This document shows, in pieces, positions 1-10,899 of a stretch of DNA of 64,000 nucleotides (position 1 is the stretch's first letter; each line of letters starts with the position of its first letter). The notes beneath the pieces were generated by a model that was given only the letters and a program-made list of their open reading frames with translations, had not been told where the DNA came from and did no database searches. This DNA is from Pezicula radicicola (taxonomy: Eukaryota; Ascomycota; Leotiomycetes; Helotiales; Dermateaceae), in assembly GCA_003008705.1 (NCBI GenBank), contig PDUO01000017.1, positions 65,827-129,826 of the forward strand, given 5' to 3'. The position numbers and the translations under genes are program-made.

Positions 1-1
1 T

Positions 2-1241
2 GACTATGGGACAATAAGACGAGCCTCAAAAGCGCTCCATCTTGCACTGGCAACCGCCTGGTCCAAGCCTGCCACATCTTGCCCCATTGCGGGCTTGCGA
101 CACAATGTGAAGTTGTTCGTAGACGCAAAAGTGAAGGATGGAGTCCATATGGATATGGCTGTCTTGTGCTACGGGCACGAGTCTGCTACGATGTAGGCAA
201 CATGTCTTTGCATTTTACTTCAAGTTGAACTTACTTACCTGTCGTAGGAACTTAATGCGACCCAACTTGACAAGATTCCAAGTGCGGTCGCAGGTCATCG
301 ACTGGATGGAGTCGGGCCTCAACACACCTCCACGTTCAGATGACGGCCGCCAAAAGCGACGGAAAGTGCGCTTTATGGATGATTCCACCGCCTCGAAAGA
401 CCCAGGATGTACAGCAGCTCCAGCTATGCTACAGACACCTGAGGGCTCAGACACGCAATCGACACAGTCCGATGACCTGTCAGGAAAGGATATATGCTCG
501 AAACTAACTCAAGAACGATTAAATCCTGTCACCAAGCCCTCTTCTGACTGTCTTGGATTTATTGATACCTGTTGCCAAGAGACCTTTAGGCACTCGCTTT
601 ACCAAGGCATCGGCCAACAGAGACTGCAACCACAACGCCTTGTCTCGATGGGACAGGCACTTAGTAGTCCAGCGGAGAACTTGCTAACAGTCGTTGACCA
701 ACTTAAACTAGCACGCAATCTAGTGGCCGCAGTTCTAAAATTCTATTCAACACCCTGGCTAGGACAATACTTCGCGCTGAACGATCTATCCTTCTTCCAA
801 ATAGGACCCGAGCTTCCTACATGTCTTCAGACGTTGCACTTCGGCACTGACTTCATAAATAAAGAGGGTGTCGAGCTAGAGCCCTCTCCAATGGAGGGTC
901 TTGAATCGACAAATGCATCAACTTTCATGATGGCAGCTTTTGAAAACGCCAAGCTCCAGTATGGAATTCGGAACTTGACGCTGTGGAGCCTCGGTGCAAT
1001 TCTCCTCCAGATTGGACGCTGGTCCAAGATAGATTCACCAGATGACGTGTTAACAATCCGGAAGCTGTCATCGCAGGCTCCGGCACTCGGCCCACGTTAT
1101 CAGGAGCTGACCAAGAGATGCTTGGAATGCGACTTCGGCTATGGCGAGGATCTATCAAAACCACGTCTGCAGCAGGCCGTGTACGAGAATCTGGTTTGTG
1201 TTTTGAGTGATATGATAAGCAGTCTAGATATTAGTGCCTGA
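2..1241 (+). CDS. DUF7580-type protein, 5' end outside window
   Basis: The frame is open from base 2. An exon (2-192) joins through a 55-base intron (193-247, GTAGGC donor, TAG acceptor) to the exon ending at 1241. The ATG at 138 lies in another frame and is not the real start. The C-terminal half has features of DUF7580 proteins: an LKLARNLVAAVLKFYSTPWL stretch, a Phe-rich segment, and later a helix ending LWSLGAILLQIGRW. A basic patch (RQKRRKVRF) sits in a Ser/Thr-rich linker. In fungi DUF7580 often occurs with HeLo-type incompatibility domains, and a HeLo-like gene lies next door, which fits a heterokaryon-incompatibility or immune role. That role is inferred from family and context; no catalytic motif is visible. 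The N-terminal part, which could carry a HeLo domain, is missing. Confidence 0.7.
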
Positions 1242-1852
1242 AGCGGTATAGGTATTTTTCTTCTAATGGGCTTAGTGCTTTGCGCTTGATGAAAGGATGG
1301 GACTTTACTGGATGCATGTAGATTCGTCAGATAGTTAATGGTAATACACGGCAATCAGAGTTTAAGTGGTTTAGGTGCACTGCGCACATTAATTAACCAG
1401 TTTCTTATAGGGTAGCTCTATCATCTCTAAAATACTAAATATAATCAAGTATAGAGGGAGCTTTTAAATTAGCCGTTTGTTATAGCTGCAATCACAACTT
1501 ATGAGATACCTCTCAATACATGCTCGCCAAACGACAGTGCATATGACCACTCGCCGCTTTGCTCACCCCTCTACTCACCCACCCTTCACACGCAGCCTCC
1601 ACCATCTCACCTCTGCTCACCACTGCCCAGCAGTTCGAAGCCCTTAGTCACTCTCTATGTGCTTTTGAGATGGGTCCTATTCTAGTAGTACTATTGAGAA
1701 TATCAACTCCTGGCAAACAGGATCACATGGAGGCAGAATCTCTGGTAGTCAGAATGGGCTACCAGTTATAAGAATAGCCTGATACCTTACTTATTTTGTG
1801 TTTAACTAAGACTAGAATTCGGTCCTTTGACGCCTACTTCATTCAGCTATTT
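1242..1852. other. Intergenic, no gene seen
   Basis: This 611-base stretch separates the two convergent genes. It is AT-rich around 1390-1500 and has a short pyrimidine-rich patch near 1555-1610. I see no credible coding exon, tRNA or repeat. Confidence 0.6.
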
Positions 1853-3634
1853 TCACCTCCTTATAGTACCTATATCATAATATCCAGTACGTATACTAAT
1901 CAAGATGAAGGCCTTAAAAAAAAGACGTAGAAGTTTCCTTGTTCTCTCTCTTGTCTTCTTTCCTTTCTTTTTCTTCTTCGATTTCATATACATGAGCGCA
2001 ACTCGGGTGGCGACTTCGAAAACCTCAACAACACCTTCAGTAGTCCGGGCAGAGCATTCCAAATACTTGAACGCTCCGATCTTCTTTCGAACTTCTTCAC
2101 CCTATCTAGCAGTCAATAGAGCTCTTAATGGCGCGATGTACGATGCAAATACCTGTTCACAAGTCACTGGTTTTTGCGAAGTTTTATGAAGCTCTTCGAC
2201 AACCTTGGGGTCATATCGGAGGTCCTTCCTCAAACCGACAAGTATGATTGGCAAACCCATAGTGAAATGTAGCGCCTCACTGATCCACTGCGACAAGTCA
2301 GTAGGTGTGAGGTATCACATGATAACTAATGAGACGTACCTTTTCCAGTACATTTTCAAGGGAACCAGGGTTGTCTATAGCAAAACATATCAAAATTACG
2401 TGTGAATCTAGATATGCGAGAGGTCGTAGTCTATAGAGATCCTCGATCCCACCAGTATCCCGTAACGCAAGATTGGCATACTTTCCATCCACTTCAACAT
2501 CTACAGAGTATTCGTTCAACATGGTTGGATCACATTCCTAGTCAAGTCAGCAAGAAGGATGATAGAAACGGACTGAGGGTGGCATTCTAACCTCAAGGAA
2601 AGTATCTTTGGAAAGGGCTCTATTTAAGTTGGTTTGGAACAAACGGCCGTACTAGTCTGAAGCCACTCACCTGAGTAGAGCTGTCTTTCCGCTAGCACCG
2701 TCACCTACTATCACAAGCTTTATGTGGATCTTAGGGTCACTTGATGTGAGAATACTCGGCCTTTGATCTACCGTTATATCTTCCTGGCTAACTTTGTCAA
2801 GAGGCTGTCCGGCGTCCGCTTGTTGCTTGCTTGAGTGATGACTTGTTTCTTGTGGACCAGTTGGTGAGTTCGGTACTGGAGAAGGAGAATCTGGGCGCTG
2901 TGCATTTGATTGGGTGGCATCTGTTGACGAAGAAACAACACTGGCAGCGGATTGAACACAATTCCTTAGATTATTCAGCGCAGGAAGCTGGGTGTTGCTC
3001 GCGTTAGATTTGGTCATGTCTTGTAGACTGCTCATGCGGTTATTGATATCACGAGCTATGCGCCGAATTGCTTGATTTAGCTCATCCAGGTTAGGCAGGA
3101 TCTTGTCAGTTGACTCTTTGAAAGTAACCTGGTTCCAGCTAGTCACATTAACGACCTGTTTGAAGGAGTAGGTAATACAACGACTCACAGTATCACCGTT
3201 TCCAAAGACAGTTGCAAAGTTTCTTTATACGATCGAATTTGAAGCTGGAAGATTCCAATCTCATTCAACGCTCCCTTGAGTCTGAGATGCTTTCGTGCTT
3301 CATTAAACACGCTCACGCTCTTGTTGACTTTCTCGAGGGTTTCCTGGAGCTGGAGCAGCGTATTTTGACCATCCTGGATCGAGGCTGAGAGGTTTTTCCA
3401 GTGATTGCCAATATGGCCCGTGGCGTGGAAGGAGGCTTGAATCTGTTCTTGTTCGAAAGTATCTTTCATCAGCTGCAAGACTTGGGTAAAGCTCTCAACA
3501 TCAGTGAGCAATCCCTTGACTTTGGTGTCTGCAATAGCAGCACCATCGTAGAAGTCCTTAAGAGTTGAGCCGACCTTGACACATGTGGCCAACAGCCCTA
3601 GGACACCCGTGGCTATGGATAGAGGATCAGCCAT
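1853..3634 (-). CDS. HeLo-like N-terminal domain fused to a Rho-type GTPase
   Basis: Six exons: 3634-3189, 3138-2671, 2619-2592 (28-base microexon), 2537-2340, 2287-2153, 2101-1853. They sum to 1524 bases (507 aa). Residues 1-150 form the HeLo-like/STAND N-terminal domain (starts [14 protein letters not shown]); a Ser/Gln/Pro-rich linker covers about 200-285. From about 289 on it is a Rho GTPase: P-loop GDGASGKT (294-301), effector Thr in CDPTM (319), switch II DTGGIED (341-347), GLRKD (398-402), Rho insert [15 protein letters not shown], and ECSA (440-443). The catalytic Gln of DTAGQED is Ile345, the preceding Ala is Gly, and the Trp before DT is Arg, so GTP hydrolysis should be impaired. 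The tail is Lys/Arg-rich with no CAAX box. HeLo-like domains act at membranes in fungal cell death; a GTP-controlled version of that is inference. An ATG at 3664 is the alternative start. Confidence 0.8.
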
Positions 3635-3664
3635 TCCGTCTGTACCATTCATGCGACAGCCCAA

Positions 3665-6643
3665 ATGGTGCTCCTGGTATTGTACTGTGTGTAAGACTAG
3701 TTGTTGGCAACAGAACCTTGCACGTGCAGGTCTGGTATTAACAGCGTGTTAGGGTGTCCTGAAGTACTAGTCCGGGTCTAGGCAGTGACTATACAAGCCA
3801 ATTCATCTGTGAGCAGCAGCAAGATCATACCTGCAATCATCGAATAGGCTGGAGTCTCGAACTTGCCGTTTCATTGACGTTTATGGATCTAGTCTCACAA
3901 GGCGCAGCTGTTACACCGGTGTTTCTTTAGGCCGGAGCAAGCCTCTCACGTGGCTGAACCTCCATTTCTACTAACCTCTGATAGGAAATATCAGGTGTAG
4001 AAGGGGAGTAGGGGAGTAGGTTTTGAGGTACAGTGTTCAAATTAGAATTTATCTTTCAAAGTAATGAAAATGCGATAATATATGTGTTGCCTCAAACAAG
4101 GATGCCTGTTTCTATGGCTAGTTTACCCGTCATGCCCCCTCAGATCTTAAGCTTTACATTTTATCATCCTTATATCTTACTCTCCTATCTTCTATCCTAT
4201 TCCTCTAATCTCTCTCTAATTGCTCTAATAAGAACTTCCTCTTTGTTTCTGTTCTAGATATTTATATCTGTATATATTATAATAGGAATATTTTATTAGG
4301 CCCCCTAAAACCTAAGAGCGGATTATGCCCCTTCCTAGCTAGGTAACTGTTGTATAACAGCTCGTTGTAATGTACAATAGTTTGCTACATAAAATTTAGT
4401 TGCATAACATTTAATTATATGACATTATCCCTTTGGTCCGTCTACTGCCACTTTGCTTCGGAGTTTAGCACCCCCAGAATCAAGCGAGCAGGTGATCTTC
4501 GAGCTCGAACTACTGGAGCTACTTTACAAGGCAATTTTATAATATATAAGGTTTTAGAAGCATTGAGGCGAACCACGTTCTATTGGTCTAGGCTTGTGGT
4601 AGGAGACAGACAAAAAAAAGTGATATTTCAGCTTGCATAAAGGTAAAACTACACGGTTTTAAAATCTGCTACAGGACAATCCAGAACTCACTGCAACACT
4701 TCTTCATGATAGGAACTCCTGGATTAGCATCCGGAGTATAACAATATCGATTAGTATACGCATCCTGAAAATGGAATTCCGGGGCACAATTCCATATATT
4801 TCATTGGTAGCCAATCCGGCGATATTGACCAGACTGCTTGCCCGTTGGGGTAATCATTATATTGTTACTACTAATCACAACAAAACAGACATCTGTATTT
4901 CCATGCCCGGTAAGCTCGAAAGCCACCGAAGTGGTGAGGAGTCTAACTTGCAATCTTCCATAGCTGCTTTGATATCGAAGCGTTTTCCACGACTGCGAAA
5001 TGACAGAGCTTGGTCTAAAGATGCTTTCCCCAAAAGCTGTTGTCGCTCATCTGCTGAGACATGTCCAAAGCAGCTAATTATGACCTTCGGGCACAAAAAC
5101 TAAAAGTCGAAGTCATCCGCCTCGCAAGCAGTAAAATAGACCGGTCCATTCAGTGCAGCCTATGACCATGAAGGCGCGCGATCCTCCGTAGGACTCGTGA
5201 GATTCGCCTGCTTAGAATACCAGTAAAGACCAGTACAAAAATCGCTTTCCCACAGACCAAAGATGTGCTGGTCACCAAGTTTACCATCTTCTAACTAGAC
5301 CATTCTTGGCAGAATAGAGGCGCTTACTGAGAGATGGATCATCAGAATATTGCAACATCGTCGTATGATTAAATACAGCTACCATCATAGAACAGTATAT
5401 GGCCTAAGAATCACCCTCGCCATTACGAAAGGAGTTATCTCCAGTCTCCACAACATCCTTATCTAAGGCCCCAGGCCTCAACTGTGGCTCTGTTATTTCT
5501 GGATCGATCATACCGAAACTTTTATTGAGACTTTGAGGATTGTCAAATGTTCCATGTGCCCAGGATTCTCGGGCAGCAGTTGGTATGCCATCCTCAACAA
5601 AGCACGCAGAGCGGCACTCCCAGAACATTTGCTCAGAAGCAGAGTGCAGAATGCGTGGGGACAAGTACCGCTCCTAGGAATATCATACTCTAAAACCAAG
5701 GACGCGATATTCGACGGCATCGTTAAAGTCATGGATTCTTCTGCAAACGTTCACTCCGCAGGATATATGATCGGTTTTTGATATTGGACTAAATACTGCA
5801 TAGGTAAGATTTAGACAGAAAGAAGATGGAAATCCTCTCTTCTGTCAAACCCAATATCCTTAACACCATTCTCAACATTCAAACATCAGGACCAATCTGA
5901 AAATATGCCTACAATTCTCCAACTTCCATTGCCATTCTCAACCTTATAATAAATTAATCCTGCATCATTCGACCATTCTCATCCTATCAACTAGTCTCAT
6001 CCATTCTACAAATCAACATCTAGCAAACTCGTCGGATACAAGCTCGCTTAAAAAGGAGGTAAAAGCAGCATGAAAACCGCGCCTATTCCAGAAGCTTGAA
6101 AGAGAACACCCCATGGTGACTCCCTCTTACCTATCAGATATTTCAACCTAAACAAACCAAAGCCTTGCCATTGGATAGGATATCGTCAACTTAAGCCGAT
6201 TACATCCGTTTTGCAGTTATAAGCTTGGTAAGGTGAGGTAGGGTATGCTGAATGTGGTAATGCGCTCCCGTGGTACCTATGCGATTACAAGTTGCAGCAA
6301 GCTAGTGACCCTGATATCGGGTTGGTAATGGATGAGTTTTGGCGGGGTACCGCAGTAAAGTTTATGTGTGTATTTCTGAAATAGGTTTAGAAATCCACAA
6401 GTCATTAGTTATCCTACCGAATAGAATGACTTAAACGCGGAGTCTGAGTTTCTAGTGTTACCTGCTTAGGCACGTCGAGTTGGTATGTTGATCTGGCAAA
6501 CTAGAGATGTTTGTGGTGGATGTTTGAAGGGTATAAAAGGATTAAGCTGCTGTTTACTTACTTGACAGGAGTGCAGCAACTTAAAAGCATCATTTAACAT
6601 CCCCTTTATAAAGCACAGTAACTGAAACGTATCAATCAACATC
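3665..6643. other. Long AT-rich interval, no assignable gene
   Basis: Bases 3665-4030 are the promoter side of the HeLo-like/Rho gene. 4130-4420 is AT-rich and low-complexity. Between 4770 and 5780 short open frames occur on both strands: plus 4771-5103 and 5533-5781, minus 5096-4875, 5732-5508 and 5664-5404. None matches a family I recognise, and I could not join them into a model. They may be remnants of a decayed gene or element. From 5800 to 6500 I see nothing. Confidence 0.4.
6529..6541 (+). promoter_or_regulatory. TATA-like box upstream of the PhzF-like gene
   Basis: The motif GGGTATAAAAGGA lies about 105 bases before the ATG at 6644, a usual TATA-to-start distance in filamentous ascomycetes. 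This is a sequence match only. Confidence 0.5.
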
Positions 6644-7862
6644 ATGGCTCAAACTTTGCCTTTCGTAAGCCTTTCCCTCACTCTGAAACCTTCTATTGTG
6701 TACAGGTCCCATCATATGGAGTTCGCTTACTGATTTTATTTGATACAAAGGTTGTAATCGACACAATGACATCAACCCCTTTCACAGGCAACGCAACCCC
6801 AGTATTCATACTCGACCACCTAGGAAAGTGGCTCCCAGAACAAAGCATGCAACTCATAGCAAGGTCTCTCTCCTTCTTCCCTTCTCCCCTAAACATCCCT
6901 CCTTCCTTCCAACTCTCTAAACTTCTTCTCCTCCTAAACCTACATCCACTAACCAACCCCACTCTAAACAGAGAACTCAACCACTCAGAAACAGCCTTCC
7001 TCCTCCACAGTAATAAAACAAAAAACACCTACAAAATCCGCTGGTTCACACCCCACGCCGAAGAACCTTTCTGCGGCCATGGAATCCTAGCAGCTGCACA
7101 AGCACTACATACCACATATAACGACATCACAGAATTTTCCTTCACAACACATACTGGAATCAAAGCATCAGCTACAATACTACCACCACCCTCAAACACC
7201 AAGACCCCCAGCAACGAAAACGAAAAACTTACGAAAATATCAATGCGATTCCCATCCTCACCAATCCTCCCCACAATCCAATTCTCAGATAATGTTCGAA
7301 ACGACTTCGCAAACGCATTGGGTATAAAAGAGGACTTGATATTAGCAATTGGACAGAACTCGTTGATGGATATTATTATTGAAGTTGATCCTGATCTTGA
7401 TTTCTCAGCTGGTAATATGAGTATTGATGCAGTTTCATTGCTCAAGGCTAGTCCCGTTGGAACTAGAAGTCAGGTTATTACTAGTTCTTGGAATTTGGAT
7501 GGTGATGTGGATTTTGCGAAGAGGGTGTTTGCTTATGGAAGTGAAGGTATGTGATGGTATTCGATATTTGTTTTTTTCTTTTGTTTGGGAAGCTGCTGGG
7601 AAAGAGATAGCTACTGACTGAAAGTCTGAGCTTAGACCAAGCAACGGGGTCAACTTACTGCGCTTTGGTACCTTACTGGGGATCGAAGCTTGGGAAATCG
7701 GATTTACGTGCAATTCAACCTTCTCTCAGAGGAGGTAAAGCGAACCTGGAATGGAAGAGGGCTGAAGGTTTTGTGGGAATCAAAGCAGATTGTGTGAAGA
7801 CCATAGATGGACATATTATTGTGCCTATTGTGTATCATACAGTGATTAAGGCAAAACTATGA
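6644..7862 (+). CDS. PhzF-like isomerase
   Basis: Four exons (6644-6664, 6751-6863, 6972-7546, 7636-7862) sum to 936 bases, 311 aa. The spliced protein starts MAQTLPFVVIDTMTSTPFTG, close to the PhzF-family start. It also has IARELNHSETAFLL, which needs the second intron removed, then CGHGILAAAQAL, and near the C-terminus DQATGSTYCALVPYW, corresponding to the family DxxTGSAxCAL motif. PhzF-family proteins have a diaminopimelate-epimerase-like fold and catalyse isomerisations; the substrate here is unknown. The Glu of RELNHSET is the expected catalytic acid position. The 108-base second intron has a weak GTCTCT donor, is divisible by three and has no in-frame stop. Codon use flips from C-rich to G-rich near 7315. 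Length is normal for the family. Confidence 0.85.
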
Positions 7863-7956
7863 CTTCTTACAGTTACAGCTTAAAGCACCATACATGAACT
7901 ATGGGTGTTGCGCTATAGTCTGCGGCTCAATTTCAACGCGATAAAAGAGCCGCAGG

Positions 7957-10537
7957 CTAACGACGAGAAGAAAATGGAAAAGGCCGAAGCCCCTCTTCTT
8001 CTTTAATAGGCATGTTGCTTCCGTTTTCTCGCCGGTCGTGGCTTTGAAGCATGTTATGTTGAAGACTAAGCTGAATGTACTCATCCTGAAGTAGTTGATT
8101 TTCCTCCTTCAGCTTCGCGAATCCCTCTAGAAGCAGGTTGTGTTTTCCGCTAAGAGCCCCAAGCTCGTTTACGGCTTTGTCACTTCTACTCTGGAGTAGC
8201 TTGACTTGTATTTTGAGTCTATCTCGTTCGTTGCGGAGTTCCTTTCTGATTTGCTCAACTTCTTTGCACTGAGTGCAAAGAATCTTGAGCTCTACTGTGT
8301 TGCCCGGAGCTATATCGGGCAACTCGTCCCCTGTTTCGAGCTCCGAATTGCGTTGCGCGAGGGTTTTGTTTTTCTCCACAAGATCCTGCACTTGCACTAC
8401 AAGGGAGTTGCGGTCCTCTTTGAGCTCCTCGAATTTCATGTTTCGTTCAGCAAGGGCTTTATTCTTGGCTAGAAGCTCTTGCAACTGCCCGTTCGGTGGA
8501 TTTCGTCCTTCATGGAGTGCTTCAAGCTCGGCGTTGCGCTCCTTGAGCACTTTGATTTTGCTTAGAAGTTCGTGCAACTGTCCATACAATGGTTGAGCTG
8601 GAGGAGGTTCCTGTTTCCTGTCGTGGGATTGAGCACCTGTAAATTATGAAGTTAGTTTGAAAGACTGGAAGAGGGAGCCGGAAGTCAAGGAGTGGAGGAT
8701 TTCGGCATCGATGTTCAGAGTGCAACTTGCCTAGACCGATCGCTGTGGATGATTCTCTCCTTCTTTTCTTTGTCGCATTTGGTTGCTCTATAAAGTCCAC
8801 AGGTGATCTCTTGCCCGGGCTATTGTTCGATTGCTCCACAAACTCAGCTCGCAATTCTAATGCATCGCTCCAGCCCGCAGAGGCCAGCATCATTTTCGTA
8901 GTATTCAAAGCATATTTTCTCTTTTTGCCTTCCCAAAAGCGAACGTCACCCAAATCCGAAAGCCCGTGCACAATTACCAAGGTCTCTCTTGCTGCTGTCA
9001 GTAGGTCGAAGGATTTCAAGAGCTCAGAGGGTACTTGGTCTATAAGACATAATTTCTGTAAATGTCGTCCAATGTCGGGCTGTTGCCGAAGTATATCAAT
9101 ACCAGATGTTCCGATCGATCCGGGTGACGAGGAACAGCCAGTAATAGCGATATATCGGAGTTCGGTACAGTTGACGAGGCAGGACAAAAGAGACTTCGAA
9201 GTAATGGAAGGCGAGCTTGCTAGACTCAAGTGACGAAGATTTGGGCATGATGCTGCTAGAAGAATGATGGCCATATCTGTTAAATCAGACTTACTTGTTA
9301 CGCCACCGAAGAGATTGCCTGCGCGAAACGCAAGGAGGGAACGACATAAAGTCTGACCAGCGGCGACAATCGCTAGAATATGAGTGCTGCCAATTACGTT
9401 ACTACTGCACTTCTCGATAGCGGGTGTGGCGGCGGTTGTGTATGAGGGTTGGGCTCTGAGATACCCGAACTAATTGGATGACTCGGGGGGGGGGGTGATT
9501 ACGCACTCTTGTATATGGAACTCAGGCCCAAATATGATGGCCTCGATCCCATCGACACCCAATTTCTGCGGACTCCAGTCCTCATTTGAGTCGAAGCGGA
9601 TGCTTTCCCCTTGAATTTCGACGTGTTCAAAGGTTCCGCAGGACTCACCAGACAGTGACAAAGGCGCGCATCGTAGGAGAGGAGACGGTTCTTTTTCGTC
9701 GTCGTCGTCGTCCTTTGATAGCCGGGCACATTTTTCGTGGTATTTCTCTTGACTTCTATCACGCTCTTGATCAAGTTGCCTACTGCTATCCCGCCTTGGT
9801 GAGGAAGTACGAGGTGTATATCGATCATATCGATCGATTTGTTGTTCCTGGCTGGCGCTTCTTTTCGCAAGGTAAGCTTTAGCTTCTTCTTCTCTCTTCA
9901 GACATCCGGCTTTTTTCCAAGGCTCCATCTCCGGAGCGCCGTTGGGTAACCGCGGTGGGCTTGCCCTTCTTGCCCAAACATTGTCACCGCTATGGTATCG
10001 ATTAATAGTCGCTGGTCTTGCTCTAGGTATGCGCGGAGATGCTGCGCGTTCCCGCCTTTCAATCGGCGTTCGAGACCTGCTTCGCCCGCGCTCTGACAGT
10101 GGACGCCGTCCAGTGCCTTGGTAGGACTCTCCAGCACCAATTTTCACGACCTTTCCAGTTCCACGAGTATCCTTTGGCGGTCCCCTGCCCGTATTCGCCC
10201 TGCGTTTGGCCATATACGCTTGAGCTTCTAACTCTCTCTGCTTCCTCTCAGCCTCGTCCCGTGCCCATCTTTCTCGAACTCGATCGTGGCCAATAGAGAC
10301 AGGTCGATCACTGTTTCTCGGGCTAGCACTTCTTCGAGAAGCCCTGGTTGTCGGTCTTACAGGTTCGGGGAGGGGTGGGCTAGCTGCATGCCCGGCTAGA
10401 GCTGCTTCTCTTAGTTTTTCGGATCTTTCTTGACATAGCTTCGAATTGTGCATGTGCGAGTTTGCTGACGACTGGGAGTTAAAAGTTCGTCCGCAGGCAG
10501 TAGGACAAGCAAATGGATTGGACTTAGATCCTGCCAT
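7957..10537 (-). CDS. 811-aa zinc-finger-like / RS-rich / LRR / coiled-coil protein
   Basis: Exons 10537-9507, 9455-8731 and 8636-7957 total 2436 bases. The apparent stop near 9470 lies in a 51-base intron (GTGCGT donor, CTCAG acceptor); reading restarts in frame, so two large open frames become one gene. N-terminus: one Cys/His finger-like motif (CPTACGRTF then HMHNSKLC). Next comes a basic Arg/Ser-rich disordered region with YMAKR/YLAKR repeats and an acidic DDDDDEKE patch. The middle part has LRR-like segments (LTDMAIILLAASCPNLRHL, CTELRYIAITGC). The last 220 aa form a long coiled coil with repeated LLAKNKALAERN-type units, followed by a basic end. The intron at 8637-8730 appears to use a GC donor (TAG/GCAAGT); a GT six bases upstream is the alternative and would remove two residues. 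The architecture suggests a nuclear scaffold; function unknown. Confidence 0.65.
9485..9495. repeat. Poly-G run of 11
   Basis: Eleven consecutive G on the plus strand fall inside the 51-base intron of the LRR/coiled-coil gene. This is a likely site of sequencing error or length polymorphism. It matters because the intron call decides whether the flanking frames are one gene. Confidence 0.9.
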
Positions 10538-10890
10538 TGCGGAATCATGGTTATGAATGGAACATGGTGGTGGATTGGAGCATGATGTGAAGCATAATTT
10601 ATTACGTTCCTCGGTGCTGTTTTTTAAAACGCGAATCTGATTCCGGGCACGTGACTATTGAACATAATAGCAGACACAAATTCCTAATGATTACTTCGAA
10701 AATTCGCAGTATAGCCTTAATGGCAATGCAAACTAGTCTTTTTTTTAATATAGTTGTAGTTACCTACGGGGTTGTGATATCATTAGATTACAAGTACTCA
10801 TATGCTCAACTAACACATGCAGTGCCAGGTTCCGATCTCTACATGTATATACCATAAGCTTAGCAGAAAATCCACAGTTATCCAGAATTC
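10538..10890. other. Intergenic, AT-rich
   Basis: This is the promoter side of the LRR/coiled-coil gene followed by AT-rich sequence (10640-10800). No coding signal is visible. Confidence 0.5.
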
Positions 10891-10899
10891 AATAGAACT

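Noticed and set aside
138..192. ATG at 138 as the start of the first gene
   Set aside because: The upstream frame from base 2 already encodes DUF7580-like sequence and splices at 193 into the downstream exon. The ATG frame is out of phase with that exon chain.
1853..2101. A hidden CAAX box at the end of the Rho domain
   Set aside because: The terminal exon reads to its stop with a Lys/Arg-rich tail and no Cys near the end in that frame. I found no splice that would add one.
9470..9472. TAG as the true end of a separate 355-aa protein
   Set aside because: The same frame reopens immediately with LRR sequence, and a normal 51-base intron removes the stop.
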